Assembly (NCBI GenBank): GCA_016802295.1
Contig: JAESIW010000207.1
Span: 79,978 to 143,977 of the forward strand
DNA: 64,000 nt
Source: Brachionus rotundiformis
Taxonomy: Eukaryota; Rotifera; Eurotatoria; Ploima; Brachionidae
Direction: 5' to 3'
Shown: positions 31,761 to 41,130 of the stretch, in pieces
How the letters are laid out: each line of letters begins with the position of its first letter
Position numbering within the stretch: the first letter of the stretch is position 1
Made by a program: the position numbers and the translations under genes
The notes under the pieces: generated by a model
What the model was told of the DNA's origin: nothing
The model's input: the letters and a program-made list of their open reading frames with translations, nothing else
The model's database searches: none

Positions 31761-31984
31761 TTTCTACCGATTTATGACTCGAATTTTTGATAGCACTTGA
31801 ATAAGAGTCTTCGTTTCTTTTACTAACTTTCTTTTAATAACTAATAATTCTTTTTGCTCCGATGCACAAATTTTTTATATTTTAAGAATATTTAACCACA
31901 ATAAAAATTATTTAGTTTAATAAATTAGAATTACAATATCATAATACTTATAATTGCCAACATTATCAACAGGAAATGCAGAAA

Positions 31985-32190
31985 ATATATTTGGATTTTT
32001 TTATTCATGACTTATTAATTGCTTTTTGATGAAGAAATTAATGTTTGCCATACTTAAGCATTCAATATTTAATAAGTTTATTGCTCAATTTTCTCAGATT
32101 TTTTTAGTTATTTACAATTTTTTCATAAATTTATTTCAAAACATTTTAATCAAATATTGGATTAAAAAATGTGTCAAATTTTTATTTCCT
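31985..32190 (-). repeat. ApoL-associated terminal repeat (copy 2)
   Basis: GACTTATTAATTGCTTTTTG and TACTTAAGCATTCAATATTT match the reverse complement of the 3' flank of ApoL-like copies (36960-37080). Here the repeat lies 5' of ApoL-like copy B, giving an inverted relation between the left and right flanks of the gene. Confidence 0.6.
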
Positions 32191-32199
32191 AGTTAACAT

Positions 32200-32223
32200 T
32201 TACCGTCAATTTACTGACGGTAA
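32200..32223. repeat. Perfect 9-bp inverted repeat TTACCGTCA / TGACGGTAA
   Basis: TTACCGTCA, a six-base loop (ATTTAC), then TGACGGTAA. A near-identical hairpin occurs at 48384-48405. It may be the tip of a terminal inverted repeat or a recognition site. Confidence 0.5.
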
Positions 32224-32318
32224 GATAGATAAGAACTATGATGAAAATTCAATTTCTCAAAAAATTATATATTTATTTACTTTACTAATATTATCTTTTA
32301 AATAAAACTTTATTAAAA

Positions 32319-32753
32319 ATGGAGAACCCAATTGAAATACTGCAAGAATTCATTGTTGAGACAAAAGCAGCTATTAGCATATTAGAAATGAAAAAGACTG
32401 AAATCGAAAATCATCACAATAATTGTAATATAACTCGTACAATCGGTACATCTGTATCCACTGCTGGTGCAGGTCTTTTAGTTGGTGCTTTAGTGCTCGC
32501 TCCTTTTACTGGTGGAACATCAATTGTAGCAGCTACTGGTATGGGTTCATTATTTGGAATTGGTGGAGCAGTTGTCAGCGTTGGAACTGAAGCGTATGAC
32601 TTTTTCGCCTCAAAAGCATTCACTGAACAAATTACCATGGTCTTCGAAAAGAGAAACAAAATTGGTGAAAAACTTGCTACGTATTTTAAAGATATTGAGA
32701 TTATTTTTGCTAAACTTTTGGAAGACGGTTTTGTGAAATTTAGTACAAAATAA
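32319..32753 (+). pseudogene. Apolipoprotein-L-like copy B (C-terminally truncated)
   Basis: A 144-aa frame starts MENPIEILQEF and is nearly identical to the 290-aa copy at 35752 for 136 residues. It includes the glycine-rich hairpin GALVLAPFTGGTSIVAATGM and the amphipathic FEKRNKIGEKLATYFKDI. After LLEDG (about 32728) it switches to unrelated residues and stops at 32753. The upstream leader (32225-32318) matches that of copy A. It keeps the membrane-inserting part but lacks the second half, so it may yield a short protein or nothing. Unrelated repeat T follows at 32852. Confidence 0.8.
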
Positions 32754-32851
32754 AAAAATAGAAAAAAAATTAATGCTTTAAACGGTTATAACTTTTTTTC
32801 TATAGATCAAAAGCCAGCTCTGTAAATGCAACATAGCGCAGCATACAAAGT

Positions 32852-33060
32852 TCGCTGTCCAAGTATGATTATATGAAAAATCTCGAGGAGGAAGGACCGC
32901 CGCCGCCGACTGCCACTGAGCCGGCTCGAAAGCCAAAATAATTTTTTTTTTTTGCTCTTTTTTTTTGAACAAAGAACGTGCTGATTTTAATTTTTAAAAT
33001 GTAATTTCTTTTTAAACATGATGTAAAAAATTTTTTATTCTCTCTTTTATTTTTTTTTTT
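32852..33060 (+). repeat. Repeat T: charged coding tail with common 3' end (copy 2)
   Basis: The coding part reads LSKYDYMKNLEEEGPPPPTA and ends EPARKPK with a TAA near 32940. The non-coding tail AAAGAACGTGCTGATTTTAA up to TCTTTTATTTTTTT matches 10719-10917. The 5' junction differs from copy 1, and the neighbouring ApoL-like copy is also broken. The proline/alanine tail is complete here. Confidence 0.6.
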
Positions 33061-33109
33061 TAAATTACTGGGTGTTATGATTTTTTTAAAAATATTTTTC
33101 TAGTTCTAT

Positions 33110-34385
33110 TAGAATTACTATTTAGTAGTAGTAGTAGGAGTAGTACTTTCTGCGACACGTAACATGTAGAGTGTCTGAGTCCACCTCCGGCATTAGGCAG
33201 TTTGGAGCTGTAGCAGCCTGTTCCGTTAAATCAAGCAGCTTTGAAGCCCGCAGTTGACTTAGATTTTACCACGTTTTCTGGCAGCTTATTCCAGTGCGGT
33301 ACTACTCTATTTGAGAAAAAAGCATGTCTAGCGCTCACTGCAGCCGCAAAATCGTTTCTTTCTTGAGCAGAGAAGCTTTCTTTCTGGACTCTGATGCTAT
33401 TTCCTCTTATCGCCGCAGCAGAACCATTGTATTCTGATCTATTCACCAGATCTCTAACCAGGTTTATCTTTTCTAATCCATTCACTAATTTTCACATTTC
33501 AATCAAATCCCCTCTCACTCTTCTTTCACTCAACCTTGTTAGTCCCATTCTAGCCAGCCTCATTTCATACGACATACTTCTTAGTGACACAGGGATCTTA
33601 TTTGCCCGTTCTCGCACCTTCTCTAACGCATTCACATCTCTTTTCATAAATAGGTTCCACACCTGCACTGCGAAGTCAAGGTGAGGTCTCACCATGGATA
33701 TATAAAATCTTACCCACAACTTCTCCTCTCTACTTGGCAGGTCCACTAAAATCTGATGAGACCATTACTCCTAGATCCCTCTAAGACTCTGTGGTTTTCA
33801 GTAAAATTCGAGCTGTTCTCACCACTTTTTGACACATACTTAAACCTTGCACCTCGTCTGCCAAAATGAATCACTTTACACTTATCAGCACACAGTCCCA
33901 TACGCCACACATTTATCCAGTGACATACTGCGTCTAGATCTTTCTGCAGCATCGCTCTGTCATAGACTTTATTTACTACGCCAAGTATTTTTGAATCATC
34001 CCCATACAATTCCATTCTATTAAAAGGAGATCATTTATGTAAAAAACAAATAGAAGGGGTCCCAGTACAGGCGGAACTCCACTCAATACCTATGACCATC
34101 TTGAAACTTCATCCCCAAGTACTCGCTGAGTTCTCTCTCAAAAAGTCTTGGAACCAACTAGCCATTTCCTCACCTAACCCATAACTCCGCTTTTTATGAA
34201 GAAGGCATTGATGCTGTACAGCATTAAAAGCTTTAGAAAAGTCTAACAGTATTTCATCAACACTGTTACCCTTTGCCAACTCATTCGTGATCATGTCTAG
34301 CGTTTCAAGGAGGTTAGAAACACATCCTTTCTTTGGAACCAATCCATGCTGACCTCCAATCATGAGCTTATTCTCTTGAACACTC
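33110..34385 (-). pseudogene. CR1-like LINE, 5'-truncated, decayed
   Basis: The minus strand holds an RT from motif A to the C-terminus. LLDFSKAFNAVQHQCLLHK has the catalytic Asp, and YGLGEEMASWFQDF follows. A gap with stops comes next, then motif C as YGDDSKIL, WRMGLCADKCKVIHFGR, HLDFAVQVWNLFMKRDVNAL and FFSNRVVPHWNKLPENVV. The 3' end is a GTAGTAGTAGTAGGAGTAGT run (complement near 33127-33147). It is spread over five frames and cannot be active. Its 5' end (34385) is fused directly to the ApoL-like palindrome. A related 3' fragment lies at 46225-46787. Confidence 0.85.
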
Positions 34386-34744
34386 AAGCATTCAATTATC
34401 CATTATATTTATTTAATTTTCACAGATTTAGCAAAAAAATTTAATTTAAACATCTCAATTTTTTAATTTTATAAAAAAATTTTATATATTTTATTTTTTT
34501 ACATATAACTCATCAAAAATTTATTGTTTATAAATTGGTTAAATTAAAGATCAAATTATGTTTTTGGTAAAAATTAAAAGTTTTAAAACAAAGTATTTTA
34601 AAATTTAAAAAAAACTTATTTTCACAATTTGTCTAGAATATAAATAAGAATTTAAATTTGTGGTGATTGATTCAAAAAAATGTTTGTATTTTGACAAAAA
34701 TTTAAAATCTAAAAAATTTATTTAGTGTTAATAATTATATTCTT

Positions 34745-35485
34745 TTAATTCAATTGATTATTATTATTATTTTTTATGTCATCAGCTATATCATTATTAT
34801 TTAGCCATTTATTCAGAGCGTTTAAATCATTCGATTGATTTTGTAAACTTGTTAAAAGTTCTTCAATTTGCACTAAATTTGGATGTTTTTTTTTCCAACT
34901 ATCAATCAGTGAATTTACGTCAAAATAAACAAAAAAAGCCGATAAAACAACAGTACCAGTTCTAATAAAGTTCATTGCAGCTTTTCGAGTCACATTGACT
35001 CCTAAATTGCTTAATATATTCTTAACACCTTGTGATTGAAGTCTCATGCTTCTCCAAAATTGGCCTCCAGCTCTAAAAGATAAGTTAAATCCAGAACTTG
35101 CTTTGGCAAAAGAGCCTAAATTATGAAAGCGTAGAAAGTTAGTGCCATTTATTCCTCTTTTTAATACAAAAAATGTAGATTGTTCTGCTGCTTCATTTTC
35201 ATCCATTCCGTCTTCCAAAAGTTTAGCAAAAATAATCTCAATATCTTTAAAATACGTAGCAAGTTTTTCACCAATTTTGTTTCTCTTTTCGAAGACCATG
35301 GTAATTTGTTCAGTGAATGCTTTTGAGGCGAAAAAGTCATACGCTTCAGTTCCAACGCTGACAACTGCTCCACCAATTCCAAATAATGAACCCATACCAG
35401 TAGCTGCTACAATTGATGTTCCACCAGTAAAAGGAGCGAGCACTAAAGCACCAACTAAAAGACCTGCACCAGCAGTCTTTTTCAT
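34745..35485 (-). CDS. Apolipoprotein-L-like protein, copy C (N-terminally shortened)
   Basis: A 246-aa frame starting MKKTAGAGLLVG. It matches copy D from the glycine-rich hairpin to the C-terminus without a single difference seen. Relative to D, 21 codons (residues 28-48) are missing. The deletion ends share the four bases ACTG, which fits a microhomology-mediated event. The upstream 25 codons of D (to 35752) are only partly present, and the arm homology ends at 35502, so no D-like ATG is available; the methionine used is internal. Hydrophobic hairpin, second hydrophobic segment and C-terminal helix are kept. It may be expressed as a shortened protein, or it may be a promoterless copy. Confidence 0.7.
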   Translation of the reverse strand: MKKTAGAGLLVGALVLAPFTGGTSIVAATGMGSLFGIGGAVVSVGTEAYDFFASKAFTEQITMVFEKRNKIGEKLATYFKDIEIIFAKLLEDGMDENEAAEQSTFFVLKRGINGTNFLRFHNLGSFAKASSGFNLSFRAGGQFWRSMRLQSQGVKNILSNLGVNVTRKAAMNFIRTGTVVLSAFFVYFDVNSLIDSWKKKHPNLVQIEELLTSLQNQSNDLNALNKWLNNNDIADDIKNNNNNQLN

Positions 35486-35751
35486 TTCTAATATGCTAAT
35501 ATTTTTAATTTATTAAATAAGACAAATAAATCCTTAATGCACAACTTAGACTTTTAAGTTTCAAAATTTATAAAAATTAGTTTAAATTTTGGATTGATTT
35601 TTAGTTTTAAGACTGTATTCTAAGATTTAATTGAGTGTGTAAACACATCAGCTATAAAGCATTTCAAACACGATATCATTAGCTCAAAAAACTAGTTAAA
35701 TTTTCTTTAAGCTTTAGATTTAAGAATAAAGATATTGCTATTGCTTTAAAA

Positions 35752-36624
35752 ATGGACAACCCAATTGAAATACTGCAAGAATTCATTGTTGAGACAATAG
35801 CAGCTATTAGCATATTAGAAATGAAAAAGACTGAAATCGAAAATCATCACAATAATTGTAATATAACTCGTACAATCGGTACATCTGTATCCACTGCTGG
35901 TGCAGGTCTTTTAGTTGGTGCTTTAGTGCTCGCTCCTTTTACTGGTGGAACATCAATTGTAGCAGCTACTGGTATGGGTTCATTATTTGGAATTGGTGGA
36001 GCAGTTGTCAGCGTTGGAACTGAAGCGTATGACTTTTTCGCCTCAAAAGCATTCACTGAACAAATTACCATGGTCTTCGAAAAGAGAAACAAAATTGGTG
36101 AAAAACTTGCTACGTATTTTAAAGATATTGAGATTATTTTTGCTAAACTTTTGGAAGACGGAATGGATGAAAATGAAGCAGCAGAACAATCTACATTTTT
36201 TGTATTAAAAAGAGGAATAAATGGCACTAACTTTCTACGCTTTCATAATTTAGGCTCTTTTGCCAAAGCAAGTTCTGGATTTAACTTATCTTTTAGAGCT
36301 GGAGGCCAATTTTGGAGAAGCATGAGACTTCAATCACAAGGTGTTAAGAATATATTAAGCAATTTAGGAGTCAATGTGACTCGAAAAGCTGCAATGAACT
36401 TTATTAGAACTGGTACTGTTGTTTTATCGGCTTTTTTTGTTTATTTTGACGTAAATTCACTGATTGATAGTTGGAAAAAAAAACATCCAAATTTAGTGCA
36501 AATTGAAGAACTTTTAACAAGTTTACAAAATCAATCGAATGATTTAAACGCTCTGAATAAATGGCTAAATAATAATGATATAGCTGATGACATAAAAAAT
36601 AATAATAATAATCAATTGAATTAA
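35752..36624 (+). CDS. Apolipoprotein-L-like protein, copy D (full length)
   Basis: An intact 290-aa single-exon gene and the reference for this local family. Residues 1-45 form an amphipathic helical start. Residues 46-89 form a long Gly/Ala-rich hydrophobic hairpin (GALVLAPFTGGTSIVAATGM), the signature of the ApoL family (LAPFT-G-S). Residues 100-135 are a charged helix (FEKRNKIGEKLATYF). A second hydrophobic segment at 217-233 (TGTVVLSAFFVYFDV) and a C-terminal helix with Leu periodicity (250-275) match the ApoL membrane-addressing end. Vertebrate ApoL proteins insert into membranes and can form ion-conducting pores; whether this one does is unknown. There is no signal peptide, so an intracellular location is inferred. 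AATAAA occurs at about 36645. Confidence 0.85.
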   Translation: MDNPIEILQEFIVETIAAISILEMKKTEIENHHNNCNITRTIGTSVSTAGAGLLVGALVLAPFTGGTSIVAATGMGSLFGIGGAVVSVGTEAYDFFASKAFTEQITMVFEKRNKIGEKLATYFKDIEIIFAKLLEDGMDENEAAEQSTFFVLKRGINGTNFLRFHNLGSFAKASSGFNLSFRAGGQFWRSMRLQSQGVKNILSNLGVNVTRKAAMNFIRTGTVVLSAFFVYFDVNSLIDSWKKKHPNLVQIEELLTSLQNQSNDLNALNKWLNNNDIADDIKNNNNNQLN

Positions 36625-37080
36625 AAGAATATAATTATTAACACTAAATAAATTTTTTAGATTTTAAATTTTTGTCAAAATACAAACATTTTTTTGAATC
36701 AATCACCACAAATTTAAATTCTTATTTATATTCTAGACAAATTGTGAAAATAAGTTTTTTTTAAATTTTAAAATACTTTGTTTTAAAACTTTTAATTTTT
36801 ACCAAAAACATAATTTGATCTTTAATTTAACCAATTTATAAACAATAAATTTTTGATGAGTTATATGTAAAAAAATAAAATATATAAAATTTTTTTATAA
36901 AATTAAAAAATTGAGATGTTTAAATTAAATTTTTTTGCTAAATCTGTGAAAATTAAATAAATATAATGGATAATTGAATGCTTGAGTGTAGTAAATTTCA
37001 TTATTGATATCTTAAAAACAAAGCAAATTTTTAGTCTTGAGTAAAATAATCAAAAAGTTTTTATTTCTTAAATTTAATTT
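36625..37080 (+). repeat. ApoL-associated 3' flank / terminal repeat (copy 3)
   Basis: This is the non-coding 3' part of the right palindrome arm (to about 36980) and its continuation to GAGTAAAATAATCAAAAAGT near 37050. The words TGAATGCTTGAGTGTAGTAA and TTAGTCTTGAGTAAAATAAT recur, as complement, at 28100-28260 and 31985-32190, and in the same sense at 52240-52330. Confidence 0.6.
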
Positions 37081-37284
37081 AAAATTTCTTGAGTCATTTT
37101 TCTTTAAATTCTGCCTTAGATATTGAAGAGAATTATGAAAGTATAGTGTTTTATAAGCAAAAGATAGCATTCTATCAAGTATTCTATGTCGGAATGCTAA
37201 TAGGCCATACTTTCTAAGATGTTATTAATATCATTAAAGTTATTTACGTAAAATTTGAACATAATCATCATCTCATCTCCTTTC

Positions 37285-37430
37285 TAAGTACCTATTTGAG
37301 CGAAGGTTCGATCCCCGCAAAGGGAGAGAAAATCTTATGATTGTCTCTGTAGTACGGGGCGCATGTTTTAAACCCCTTTAAAAAAAAAGGGGGACAAGTT
37401 TCGACTGGTGGATTTGATTATTGCTTTTGA
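37285..37430 (+). mobile_element. SINE fragment related to 13145-13480
   Basis: GAAGGTTCGATCCCCGCAA (B box at 37305-37315) is followed by AAAATCTTATGATTGTCTCT and CGCATGTTTTAAACCCCTTT. It aligns to the minus strand of 13290-13430. The A box side is lost, so it is 5'-truncated or decayed. Confidence 0.65.
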
Positions 37431-37439
37431 GAAATAGCA

Positions 37440-38230
37440 CAAGAGATATAGTCAAAATAAGGCAATAAACATGTCTTAAAAAACTGTAAAGAGGTTGATA
37501 GAAAGAACCCATGACCTTAAACTTGATAAGATCTTATTTAAGATCAGATCAAGAAACTTACCTTATTCTGAGTAAGAACTTGAAACAAAATCTTATACTT
37601 TCAGTAACAAAACTTTGCATGGTTCGGTATCGGATCTTATAAGAGATTTCTAGGAAAAAAAAGTAAAATTAAGACTTTTTTTTTCTTAAAAGATCCATAA
37701 AAGATCTTGTTGTGTAGTCAAGACAATTTGTTGTCCTAGCGGCTGTCAGCTGATTTTTAGCTTATTATTCAGGAGACGATCCTTAAACATTAGTTAACTG
37801 TATTTTAGAAACATGTTAGCTAAACCTAATTTTAAAATAACACGAGCTAGTATTTATTCTTTATGGATTCTTTTACTTAAAAAAGAGAAAATTCAAAATA
37901 AAAATTATTTTAGCGAACAAGCCTAGTTTTTAATTTATTGGGGAATAAATTAGTTATCGGCTTAAGCGTGGGGATGTAAGTTGGACGTGTGCAAGATTGA
38001 ACAAGATCTTTAATTTTAATTTAATTGTATTTAAATAAAAACTTATTATCTTAGAATATCTTTTTTTTTCTTAGAGAAACCAAACAAGTGATTTCAAGAT
38101 TAATTTAAGATTTTAATTTTGATTGGTACTTATTTAGGATTTATAATTAAAAGTTTTGAATATTTTTTAAAAGTTAATTTTATAGAAATAATAATAAAAA
38201 AAATCTAATCAATATGGAAGTGATGGCATT
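37440..38230. other. Non-coding stretch with AAGATCTTATTTAAGATC words
   Basis: Palindromic words (GATAAGATCTTATTTAAGATC-like at 37523-37550, GGATCTTATAAGAG at 37633) resemble, in inverted sense, the CTTATAAGATCTTAAATAAG at 40289-40310. They may be the outer ends of a ~2.8-kb element that includes the BEN gene and the CACTA-like relic, but the pairing is weak. Confidence 0.35.
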
Positions 38231-38309
38231 GATATATCTCGATTAATAAGTTGTTCTTGTCTTCCATCTTCATCATCACTTCCACTACTACTCCCTCTAC
38301 AACCACTAT

Positions 38310-39082
38310 TTACTCACCTTCACCATGTTCGACATCTTCATCATCTTCACCACCGTCCACTTCGCCATCTCTTCGGTCTTAAAACAAAAATTTTATATAA
38401 AATATTATGTCGAAAAAAAAAGTTACCTTTTAATTTTCTTTTGGTATCTAAGCACTTTTGCCTTAATGACTTCACTATTGAAGGCCAGTTGTCGACAAAA
38501 GTCTCAACTTTCTTCAATTTCTTGATGTAGCAAACTTTAAAAACAAATAAATAAAATTAGCATTAAAGAAAATATACTTTTGCTCATTTTTCCTTGTTCA
38601 AGGCCTGGAACCCTTGCTCTTAATGGTTCAACAGAGCCTTCAGTAAGCTCTTCCATGGTAAATAAAATGCTTAATAACTTTGTCCCGTATAAATTGATAT
38701 TATTTCTGTTAAACGAGGCCGAAGTTAATAAGCATCTCCCGTTGAAAACCTTAAAAAAAATTTAAAAATACAATAAAAACTGAAAATGTAAAAAAAATAA
38801 AAGCTTACCAATTCAATCAAGACCGAGTGTGTCTCTTGCCTCGACAATTTGTTCTCTCGTGAAGAGCTGATTCTGTGTCTTAGCCGGTTGAGGTTGGTCG
38901 AGTTTAGCTTCAATGTGCTCCATTCGTTCCAAAATAACGGCGAGATTGCCGTCATTTATCTCTAAGAATTTTTTAAATTCGATTTGGGTGGTCTCAATAT
39001 TTATTAATTTATTTGAAATATCCCTTAAATGCGGTCCAAAATACAAAGAAATTGCTTCAATCTTTTGGTTTTTAATTTTCAT
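38310..39082 (-). CDS. BEN-domain protein, spliced (possibly damaged at first junction)
   Basis: Minus-strand exons as I read them: 39082-38809, 38749-38578, 38534-38427 and 38378-38310. Exons 2-4 splice in frame through GT-AG introns of 43 and 48 nt. Exon 1 starts MKIKNQKIEAISLYF and is helical and acidic (LAVILERMEHIEAKLDQPQ). Exon 2 has LYGTKLLSILFTMEELTEGS and VPGLEQGKMSK; exon 3 has FVDNWPSIVKSLRQKCLDTK. These are the core helices of a BEN domain. Exon 4 is acidic (DGGEDDEDVEHGE). BEN proteins bind DNA or chromatin and often repress transcription. Problem: exon 1's main frame meets TGA at 38815-38813, four bases before the GTAAGC donor, so a frameshift or another donor is needed. Serine/acidic coding-like sequence continues to about 38220. 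Confidence 0.65.
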
Positions 39083-39189
39083 CTATTATCAAAACATCTG
39101 ATAGATGATGTAAAATTACATGGATCAATATTGAGTCATTCAATTTTTAGTCTTGAAAGGAGTCTATGATATTTTAGAAAAAGCTTAAG

Positions 39190-39905
39190 TGAAACAAGAG
39201 GTCTTGACTGACAAATTTATTAAGAGTAAATTTACATCAAAATTATTATTATGGTTTAAATTTATCTTAAAATTTTCAAGATGGAGGATTACATTTTGAG
39301 CTTTTTAGTCGTTTACAAGATATTGAACACAATAATGACAATTCAGATTTATGCGATTTTGTTTTAAGTTTACACGAGAAAAGAAATATAAACAAAAAAA
39401 GAGTTCAACTTTTAGAGCCGATTTCAAAACGAAAATTAAATCGATTTGAGCTAGAACAATTTGAGATTGAAAAATTTGATGATGATGTTTTTATTAGTTT
39501 TAGAATTTCGATAGAAACTCAATTTTTCATTCTATAAATTATAAAAAAGCTGGTGAAAATACTTCAAGTTATTCTATAAAGTACATGGTTGAAGGAAAAG
39601 TTTTTTGGTTTAGTTAATTATTTTATAGAGATTGAAATTTTTTTTTATGTTCTTTTGTTTGCTTTAAAAACGACTAAGACATGTCTTTTTGATGACATAA
39701 AAGTAAGAATTCCAGATAATTTTCAAACTTTAAAGCGGAACAATATTTTTGACAATTTTTTCTCAGTTTGTGAAAAAAAATAAGATATGTTGATAATTTA
39801 TGCTGATAATATCATATCAAAGTGTATTATTTATGAAGAAAGTGACAATGTATTTTATTTAGTTGAGTTTCTAAAGATGAACACGATTAAATATTTAAAG
39901 TCATT
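39190..39905 (+). pseudogene. CACTA/EnSpm-like transposon ORF, C-terminal relic
   Basis: Open stretches in alternating frames read GGLHFELFSRLQDIEHNNDN, KRKLNRFELEQFEIEKFDD and, near 39540, NYKKAGENTSSYSIKYMVEG. The ORF at 39589-39783 then continues FFGLVNYFIEIEIFFYVLLF and IRIPDNFQTL-like sequence to about 39905. The K-----S-Y---Y-V-GK-F-G-V--FI pattern is, to my knowledge, the C-terminal region of animal CACTA-like transposase genes. At least three frame changes occur. A CACTA core fragment of the same type lies at 47656-47823. The assignment rests on pattern memory, not on a search. Confidence 0.45.
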
Positions 39906-40400
39906 TTATTAAAAAACATATTGAAATTAAAATTGCATTAAAAATCTTATTTTCTTTTTATTTTATTTTTTATTAAGACTTTTAAGATATTTTCTTCTTA
40001 TAACTTACCAGATCTTAATATTATCTTAATGGCAAAAGATTATTTATGATTAGAAAATAAGATCTTAAAAAATTTTCTTGAAAAATCTTATCTTAAAATG
40101 ACTATGAAATACTTAAAAATGAGGTCTTTTAAACACTTTTAGGCAATGATTTTACAAGAATCGACTTAAGAATCTAAATAAAGATCAAGATTAGACATTT
40201 GTTTTAAAAAATCTTATTAAAAAAGAAAAACAAAGATAATTTTTAGGAACGGTAAAAGATCTTGAATGGATTTTTTGTCTTATTCAATCTTATAAGATCT
40301 TAAATAAGATTTCCGACCTGGGTAGATATTTAAAAAATATTTATTCATTACATTGGCATAATAATAATCTATAAATATTAAATAAAATAAAAGACAAAAT
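39906..40400. other. Non-coding, rich in AAGATCTT-type words
   Basis: Many variants of TTAAGATCTT/AAATCTTATC occur between 40000 and 40315. They resemble those at 37520-37700 and may be the subterminal region of a transposon. Confidence 0.35.
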
Positions 40401-40519
40401 TTTTAACGAATTTGAACTGTTCTAAAATAAAAAAAAATAAAATAATTTTTTTAATTTACATAAAAGAAAAAAATTTTAAAAACACGCGAGTTAAACATTT
40501 CCAAAAAAATTACAACTCG

Positions 40520-40730
40520 AACGACATCAAAACCAACGAACAACAACACCAACAAACAACAACACCAACAAACAACAACTCCAACACTAACGAACAACAA
40601 CTCCAATACCAACCGCTTCAAACTCCAACACCAACCATCTCCAACTCTCACATCAAGGAACAACAACATCAAGGAACAACAACACCAACCAATTCCAACT
40701 CCAACACCAACGAACTTCAATTTTACCAAT
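40520..40730. repeat. (CAACACCAA)n-type imperfect tandem repeat
   Basis: About 200 bp of CAA/CCA/ACT-rich imperfect repeats (CAACAACACCAACAAACAAC). The strand bias is extreme: almost no G on the plus strand. Open frames across it (N/T/Q-rich on plus, V/L/G-rich on minus) are by-products of the repeat. Confidence 0.8.
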
Positions 40731-40799
40731 TTTATTTTTCTTGATAAATCTTTTAATGAATTCATATGTTATTTTATAAAAAATATATTTTAATAAATA

Positions 40800-41130
40800 T
40801 ATTTTTTCTGCCATCTTATTAGGCTAAACTTTTTTATTAAGAAAGATACCTAATAAAATGTTAAGATATTTCTGCGAAATAAATTCAAACTTATTAGTAT
40901 ATATATTTTTTTTTTAAATTTTTAAATTTCAAAATATTTTATAAATCATTTTTTTTAGTAAGATTAAGGAATAAAGTATCAAAAATCAAAATGTAGTTTG
41001 TATATTTAAGTACTTTTACTAGTTTATAGCCAGTTGATAAGATTTGATAGTATTTATATATTAATACTTAAAAAGCTATAGTTTAGAAGTAGTCAGCTTA
41101 AGATAAGTAGCTTATTCCGTAACTGCTAGG
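40800..41130. other. Non-coding AT-rich stretch
   Basis: No gene or repeat was recognised before the hAT fragment. Confidence 0.4.

Larger units (their letters stand above)
28261..31765 (-). mobile_element. Near-full-length non-LTR retrotransposon (LINE), decayed
   Basis: Minus-strand order: ORF1 (31054-31760), endonuclease (about 31070-30370), linker interrupted by a MITE (29531-29915), then reverse transcriptase (29270-28261). The RT holds VVTPIPKKGT, FRPVAVSN, GVKQGGVLSP and the catalytic YCDD. Motif A, which carries the first catalytic Asp, is missing at an A-run near 28850. There are several frameshifts and no poly-A tail at 28261. The GVKQGGVLSP signature differs from the CR1-type pieces elsewhere in the window, so this is another clade. 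The element lies between two copies of the ApoL-associated terminal repeat. Confidence 0.85.
34390..36980. repeat. Large palindrome carrying two ApoL-like copies
   Basis: The left arm (34390-35502) and right arm (35806-36980) are reverse complements with almost no differences in long stretches, including ~350 bp of non-coding 3' flank. They are separated by a ~300-bp spacer (35503-35805). The only clear internal difference is a 63-bp deletion in the left arm. The near-identity implies a very recent duplication or ongoing gene conversion between arms. A cruciform-prone structure of this kind can also be an assembly artefact. Confidence 0.85.

Noticed and set aside
32414..32659. Open frame antisense to ApoL-like copy B (similar ones at 35142-35516 and 35847-36227)
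   Set aside because: They are conserved only because the opposite strand is. Their composition follows the ApoL codons, and the +1 frames at 32554, 35161 and 35987 are also shadows.
37523..40315. A firm CACTA element boundary at the AAGATCTTATTTAAGATC words
   Set aside because: The words are near-palindromic themselves and occur many times, so a unique TIR pair and target duplication could not be fixed.
40451..40765. Valine/leucine/glycine-rich minus-strand ORF and N/T/Q-rich plus-strand ORF
   Set aside because: Both arise from the CAACACCAA tandem repeat, which lacks stop codons on either strand.
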